Source: a bacterium (lineage in GTDB: Bacteria; UBA9089). Taken from it: a stretch of DNA of 8,729 bases. The translations under genes and the position numbers were made by a program. The notes beneath the pieces were generated by a model, which did not search any database, was not told the DNA's origin, and was given only the letters and a program-made list of their open reading frames with translations. Below are positions 4,501 to 8,729 of this stretch, piece after piece. The stretch is taken from NCBI GenBank assembly GCA_003485015.1, contig DNCN01000034.1:1-8729 (forward strand), written 5' to 3'. Numbering within the stretch: position 1 is the stretch's first letter; the number at the start of each line of letters is the position of its first letter.

Positions 4501-6039
4501 ATGATCAAGATTAGACGAGCTTTGATCAGTGTTTCAGATAAGAGGGATCTAATTTCCCTGGCCGAGGGACTCAGCTCTATGGCAATAGAGATCATCTCTA
4601 CAGGGGGAACAGCCGCATCCTTGAAAGAGGCAGGGATCAAGACCAAAGAGGTTAGTGAGGTGACCGGGTTTCCAGAGATGTTGGGTGGGCGAGTAAAGAC
4701 CCTTCATCCTGGCATCCATGCAGGTATCTTAGCCCGGCGAGATCCAGGAGACTTTGAACAACTCAAGTCCCAAAATATTGAGCCTATTGACTTGGTGGTT
4801 GTCAATCTTTATCCGTTCAAAGAGACTATAGAGCGGACCTCTTGTTTTGATGAGATTATCGAAAATATTGACATCGGTGGGCCGACTATGATCCGTTCTG
4901 CAGCCAAGAACTTTAAATACGTAGTAGTAGTGGTAGATCCCTCCCAATACGGAACCCTCCTTTCAGAGTTGCAAGATAAAGGGGGTGTTTCCGAGGAATA
5001 CTCCTTTGAATTGGCCCGCCAAGCCTTCAACCATACAGCCCGTTATGATGCTATCATTGCGGGTTATCTAAACCAGAGGAGCGACCTTTTCTTTCCGGAG
5101 CACCTAGTCTTAACCTATGAGAAGATTCAGGATCTGCGCTATGGAGAGAACCCCCATCAACAAGCCTCCTTCTATCGAGGGGTGGCTTTGGATGAGGGGG
5201 GCATTGCCTCTGCAAAAAGACTCCAGGGTAAGGAGTTATCCTTCAATAACATCCTTGACCTTGAAGCTGGCTTCCAATTAGTAAGGGAGTTTGAAGAGCC
5301 TGCAGTAGTGATTATCAAGCATAATAATCCCTGTGGAGTCGGGTTGGGTAAGAACTTAAAAGAGGCCTTTCTTCTAGCCTACGAGTGTGATCCGGTCTCG
5401 GCTTTTGGTGGGGTCATCGGGTTGAATAGGGTGGTTGATGAGGCAGTAGCTATAGAGATTGCCAAGGGTTTTGTTGAGGCGATTATTGCCCCTGGTTTCG
5501 ATGAATCTGCCTTGCAGATCTTTTCTGAAAAGAAGAATCTTCGGCTTTTGGAACTACCTGATTACACACGAGGGATAAGGAGAGGGATGGATACAAGAAG
5601 TGTATCTGGGGGATTGCTCTTACAGTCTCAAGATGTCCAGGATCTCTCTCCAGATGAATTGAAGGTGGCCAGCAGACGTGAGCCAGAAGGGGAGATGTTG
5701 TCGAGTTTACTCTTTGCCTTTAGGGTAGCTAAATTTGTCAAGAGTAACGCTATTGTCTTAGCCAAGCAAGGGGCCACGGTTGGGATTGGAGCTGGTCAGA
5801 TGAGTCGGGTGGATGCCCTTCGAGTGGCAGTAATGAAGGCAGGGGAACGGACGAAAGGGAGTGTCCTAGCCTCTGATGCCTTCTTCCCTTTCAGGGATGT
5901 GGTCGATGAAGCAGCTAGAGCAGGAGTGGAGGCGATCATCCAACCAGGAGGGTCTATCCGGGATGAAGAGTCGATCACAGCTGTCAATGAGCATGGGCTG
6001 GTGATGGTCTTTACTGGAGTGAGGCATTTCCGGCATTAA
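4501..6039 (+). CDS. purH: Bifunctional AICAR formyltransferase / IMP cyclohydrolase
   Basis: 512 residues, full length. It performs the last two steps of purine synthesis: formylation of AICAR with 10-formyl-THF, then ring closure to IMP. The N-terminal MGS-like cyclohydrolase domain (about 1-195) shows ISVSDK (9-14), STGGTA (33-38), VTGFPEMLGGRVKTLHP (54-70), VNLYPF (101-106) and DIGGPTMIRSAAKN (124-137). The C-terminal transformylase domain shows LRYGENPHQ (212-220), IIKHNNPCGVG (271-281) with the catalytic Lys273-His274 pair, CDPVSAFGG (296-304), VGIGAGQMSRVDA (427-439), SDAFFPFRD (458-466), QPGGSIRD (481-488) and a terminal FTGVRHFRH. AAGGGG lies 7 nt before the ATG. It leads an apparent operon with an HD-GYP gene 13 nt downstream and then gltX. 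No other pur genes are in view. Confidence 0.98.
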   Translation: MIKIRRALISVSDKRDLISLAEGLSSMAIEIISTGGTAASLKEAGIKTKEVSEVTGFPEMLGGRVKTLHPGIHAGILARRDPGDFEQLKSQNIEPIDLVVVNLYPFKETIERTSCFDEIIENIDIGGPTMIRSAAKNFKYVVVVVDPSQYGTLLSELQDKGGVSEEYSFELARQAFNHTARYDAIIAGYLNQRSDLFFPEHLVLTYEKIQDLRYGENPHQQASFYRGVALDEGGIASAKRLQGKELSFNNILDLEAGFQLVREFEEPAVVIIKHNNPCGVGLGKNLKEAFLLAYECDPVSAFGGVIGLNRVVDEAVAIEIAKGFVEAIIAPGFDESALQIFSEKKNLRLLELPDYTRGIRRGMDTRSVSGGLLLQSQDVQDLSPDELKVASRREPEGEMLSSLLFAFRVAKFVKSNAIVLAKQGATVGIGAGQMSRVDALRVAVMKAGERTKGSVLASDAFFPFRDVVDEAARAGVEAIIQPGGSIRDEESITAVNEHGLVMVFTGVRHFRH

Positions 6040-6052
6040 TCAGGAGATAACG

Positions 6053-7489
6053 GTGAAGAGACTCTTTTCTTCATGTAGTCTTAGGACGAAGATCGGTCTA
6101 GCGTTAATCTTTTCAGCCTTCTTGGTGCTATCAATAAGTATACTTTCGGTCTACCGCTATACCCTTAATCTCCAACTATCCCAATTGCGCCAGAGGTTGA
6201 TAGGCATTGCCCAGACGGCAGCGTTGATGATTGATGGGGATCTACTCTTGCAAGTCCCTTTAAACAAAGAAGGCAGTGATACCTCAGCATTTAAGGTTAT
6301 CGCTGATAAATTGAATGAGATCAGGAGAGCAAATCCTTGCATTCTGCATATTTACACCTTAGCTAAGACAGAGGAACCATCAACTCTTCAGTTTATCGTA
6401 GATCCTGATCTATATGATTCCGAAGAGATAAAAAAAGGAGTAGCTTCTTACCCCGGGGATAAGTATGATGCTAGTCAAAATCCAGAAATGCTCAGGGGCC
6501 TTAGTGAACCTTCGGCGGATAAGAAGCTGATAAAAAATCCTTGGGGAATGACTATTTCTGGCTACGCCCCTATTCGGGACAGAACCGGTCAGGTGGTGGC
6601 TATATTGGGTGTCGACTTCATGTCCGACCATGTCCATCAGATTCAACAGACACTTATAGGTAAACTTATGTTGGCTTTATTTCTGGGAATTCTCTCTTCT
6701 TGTGTTCTAAGCATCTTTATCTCTCGTGGGATTACCAGGGCAATAAAGGAGTTGGTTGAGGGTACTCATCTTATCTCCCAAGGGGATTTAAAACATCGCA
6801 TAAAGATAGAGGGTGGCGATGAGGTGGCTAAGTTAGCCGAATCGTTCAATATTATGGCCGCAAACCTTGAGAGATCGAGGCGAGAATTACACAGTTATTT
6901 TTACCGGACGGCTAGGTCGCTGATTCTGACTCTGGAGGCCAAAGACTCGTATACTCGAGGCCATTCAGAGAGGGTTGCTGAACATTCTAGAAAGATTGCT
7001 TTGGCCTTGGGCTTCTCTCAAGAAGAAGCGGATCTACTTAAAGAGGTGGCGATACTCCACGATATTGGAAAGATAGGAGTCCCTGAAGAGATACTGAATA
7101 AAAAAGAGAGGCTTACCGAAGCCGAGTGGGAGATAATCCGGCAACATCCAAGTCTCGGCGAAGGCATTTTAAAACCAGTCTTTGAGGGCGAAGAGATGTT
7201 GAGCATAGTGCGCCATCACCATGAACGTGTTGATGGTAAGGGATACCCAGATAGGATACCTGTGGATAAGATAAATCTGTCTACCCAAATTGTCTCAGCG
7301 GCGGATACCTATGATGCTATGATCTCTAACCGGCCATATCGGCCGGCATTAAGCAAAGAGTCGGCCATAGCAGAACTTCTAAAAAGTCAGGGAACCCAAC
7401 TTAGCCCCAAGGTGGTTAAGGTATTTGTGGAGATCTTGCAAAGAGAGAAAGATTTAGAGATTGGATGTGAGAGTGAAAAAGAAGGCTAG
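6053..7489 (+). CDS. Membrane sensor protein with Cache-like, HAMP and HD-GYP domains (probable c-di-GMP phosphodiesterase)
   Basis: 478 residues from GTG, with AGGAG 6 nt upstream. Order: short cytoplasmic tail; membrane helix ~14-34; extracytoplasmic sensor ~35-200 ending in SGYAPIRDRTGQVVAILGVD (169-188), typical of Cache/PDC-like ligand domains; membrane helix ~203-225; HAMP ~226-278; HD-GYP ~285-465. Metal-site and signature residues are present: GHSERVAEHS (303-312), HDIGKIGVPEEIL (336-348), His365, HHHERVDGKGYP (388-399, with the GYP triad) and AADTYDAM (416-423). The set is complete, so hydrolysis of c-di-GMP (to pGpG or GMP) is likely, though some HD-GYP proteins act on other cyclic dinucleotides. 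The ligand is unknown. It sits 13 nt after purH, and its TAG is followed directly by the gltX ATG, so all three are probably co-transcribed. No GGDEF or EAL gene is in view. Confidence 0.93.
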   Translation: MKRLFSSCSLRTKIGLALIFSAFLVLSISILSVYRYTLNLQLSQLRQRLIGIAQTAALMIDGDLLLQVPLNKEGSDTSAFKVIADKLNEIRRANPCILHIYTLAKTEEPSTLQFIVDPDLYDSEEIKKGVASYPGDKYDASQNPEMLRGLSEPSADKKLIKNPWGMTISGYAPIRDRTGQVVAILGVDFMSDHVHQIQQTLIGKLMLALFLGILSSCVLSIFISRGITRAIKELVEGTHLISQGDLKHRIKIEGGDEVAKLAESFNIMAANLERSRRELHSYFYRTARSLILTLEAKDSYTRGHSERVAEHSRKIALALGFSQEEADLLKEVAILHDIGKIGVPEEILNKKERLTEAEWEIIRQHPSLGEGILKPVFEGEEMLSIVRHHHERVDGKGYPDRIPVDKINLSTQIVSAADTYDAMISNRPYRPALSKESAIAELLKSQGTQLSPKVVKVFVEILQREKDLEIGCESEKEG

Positions 7490-8729
7490 ATGGTTCGAGT
7501 AAGATTTGCACCCTCACCCACAGGGCATCTCCATATAGGTGGTGTGCGGACAGCTCTCTTCAACTGGCTCTTTGCCCGTCACCATCAAGGCAAGTTCATC
7601 CTCCGCATCGAGGATACTGACATCAAGCGTTCAAGCGAGGGATACACAAAGGTCATTCTGGATGGTCTTGTATGGCTCGGTCTTAATTGGGATGAAGGTC
7701 CATATTATCAATCTCAGCGATTACCTATATATCAGGAATACACAGAAAGACTCTTAAGCAAAGACCAGGCCTATCAGTGTTACTGCACTCCTCAGGAGTT
7801 GGAAGAGAGGCGCCGCCGAATGCTTGATGAGAGGAAGAATCCAGTATACGATAGAACCTGTCGGGATCTCTCCTCTCAGAAGAAAGAGAGATATGAAGAT
7901 GAAGGTCGGAGTTACACCATCCGATTTAAAACTCCTAATGGAATAACAGTGATGGAGGATTTTATTCGAGGAAGAAGGGAGTTCGACAATTCCTTAATAG
8001 GGGACTTCATCTTAATTAAATCTAGTGGGCATCCGAGTTACAACTTTGCCTGCGTGGTTGACGACATCGCTATGGAAATAACCCATATTATTCGTGGAGA
8101 TGATCATATCTCCAACACACCCCGCCAGCTTCTCCTGTATGAGGCTCTGGAGGCAAAACCACCTCAATTTGCTCATCTACCGATGATCTGGGGGGTTGAT
8201 CGGACACGGCTCTCTAAACGACATGGTGCCACTTCTTTAGAAGAGTATAAAAGAGAGGGTTATCTTCCCCAGACCTTAATCAACTATCTGGCCCTTCTGG
8301 GTTGGGGGACCCCAGACTCCCAGCAGATATTCACCATTGAGGAGATGACCTCAAAGTTTTCCTTAGAGAGAGTTAGTAGAAATCCAGCCATCTTTGATCC
8401 AGAGAAACTCCTCTGGATGAATGGTCAGTATATTATGAAGGAGGAGATTGGGCAACTTTTCGAGGTTATCAAACCATACCTTGTGCGATATCAGACTCAG
8501 CTCAAGATCCGGGGGGAAGAGTGGTTGAAGAGACTCATCAGGCTCTACCAACCGAGGATGAAGACATTTAATGAGTTTGCCAAGATGATAGACTTCTTCT
8601 TCGAAGATATCCAGATTGGTAATGAGGTCCAGGAGCTTTTAGAGGAGGAAGCCGTATCTGGTCTTCTGAAGATGGTTAGAGATAGGCTCGGAAAGATAGC
8701 CCCTTTTGAGTCGGTGCTTATAGAGAGGG
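7490..8729 (+). CDS. gltX: Glutamyl-tRNA synthetase (C-terminus off window)
   Basis: 413 codons are open to the right edge; homologues are usually ~470-500 residues, so the missing part is the end of the anticodon-binding region. It charges tRNA with glutamate (class Ic synthetase). Seen: RFAPSPTGHLHIGGVRTALF (5-24) with the HIGH-type motif; RIEDTD (39-44); Cys97, Cys99 and Cys124, candidate zinc ligands as in zinc-containing GluRS; SYNFACVVDD (183-192); HIIRGDDHISNTPRQ (199-213), which marks GluRS; and RLSKRHGA (240-247), the KMSKS-type loop with Arg in the first position. The ATG follows the HD-GYP TAG with no gap and GAAGG is 4 nt upstream, implying coupled translation. Whether it also charges tRNA-Gln cannot be judged because the discriminating end is not visible. 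Confidence 0.97.
   Translation, partial: MVRVRFAPSPTGHLHIGGVRTALFNWLFARHHQGKFILRIEDTDIKRSSEGYTKVILDGLVWLGLNWDEGPYYQSQRLPIYQEYTERLLSKDQAYQCYCTPQELEERRRRMLDERKNPVYDRTCRDLSSQKKERYEDEGRSYTIRFKTPNGITVMEDFIRGRREFDNSLIGDFILIKSSGHPSYNFACVVDDIAMEITHIIRGDDHISNTPRQLLLYEALEAKPPQFAHLPMIWGVDRTRLSKRHGATSLEEYKREGYLPQTLINYLALLGWGTPDSQQIFTIEEMTSKFSLERVSRNPAIFDPEKLLWMNGQYIMKEEIGQLFEVIKPYLVRYQTQLKIRGEEWLKRLIRLYQPRMKTFNEFAKMIDFFFEDIQIGNEVQELLEEEAVSGLLKMVRDRLGKIAPFESVLIER

Noticed and set aside
7539..7757. 72-residue plus-strand ORF at the gltX start
   Set aside because: It is out of frame within gltX, which shows the HIGH-type motif and other GluRS motifs in the proper frame.

Overview
The window is bacterial DNA with no stop-riddled or eukaryote-like stretches. 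The evidence is Shine-Dalgarno sequences before most genes, near-consensus sigma70-type promoters (TTGACA, about 17 bp, TATAAT-like), a CCA-encoding tRNA gene, a type III pantothenate kinase, a Flp pilin and an HD-GYP protein. Base composition looks moderate by eye. I cannot assign a phylum; an uncultured, possibly anaerobic lineage is a guess.

Positions 1-1480, minus strand, look accessory. A HEPN-domain ORF (1081-1428) is followed after 2 nt by a large gene that runs off the left edge (1-1078). That gene's product joins a RibD-type zinc deaminase domain, a short beta-prone Asn/Gly linker, a helical segment and the start of a phosphoribosyltransferase-like domain resembling the 'PRTase-CE' type linked to prokaryotic conflict systems. 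This is the best candidate for an undescribed system here. The first ~20 residues of the HEPN ORF look like the start of a GxxExxY-family protein, so the ORF may be a rearranged chimera. Three tandem 10-bp repeats lie just upstream of it.

Positions 1517-2202, minus strand, hold a terminator-like hairpin, an orphan Flp/type IVb pilin gene with its own strong promoter, and tRNA-Gly(GCC) with a separate promoter. A plus-strand thioredoxin gene (2376-2696) follows, with its own promoter and most likely a GTG start.

Positions 2720-4326, minus strand, carry nadC and coaX overlapping by 16 nt, pairing an NAD-biosynthesis gene with a CoA-biosynthesis gene. nadC's predicted promoter lies so close to its ATG that its mRNA may be leaderless. 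Divergently, from a promoter whose -35 box faces that of nadC, runs purH (last two steps of IMP synthesis), then 13 nt later a membrane HD-GYP sensor protein, then gltX (glutamyl-tRNA synthetase) starting on the base after the HD-GYP stop and cut by the right edge. A predicted c-di-GMP phosphodiesterase is thus placed in one apparent transcript with purine synthesis and tRNA charging.
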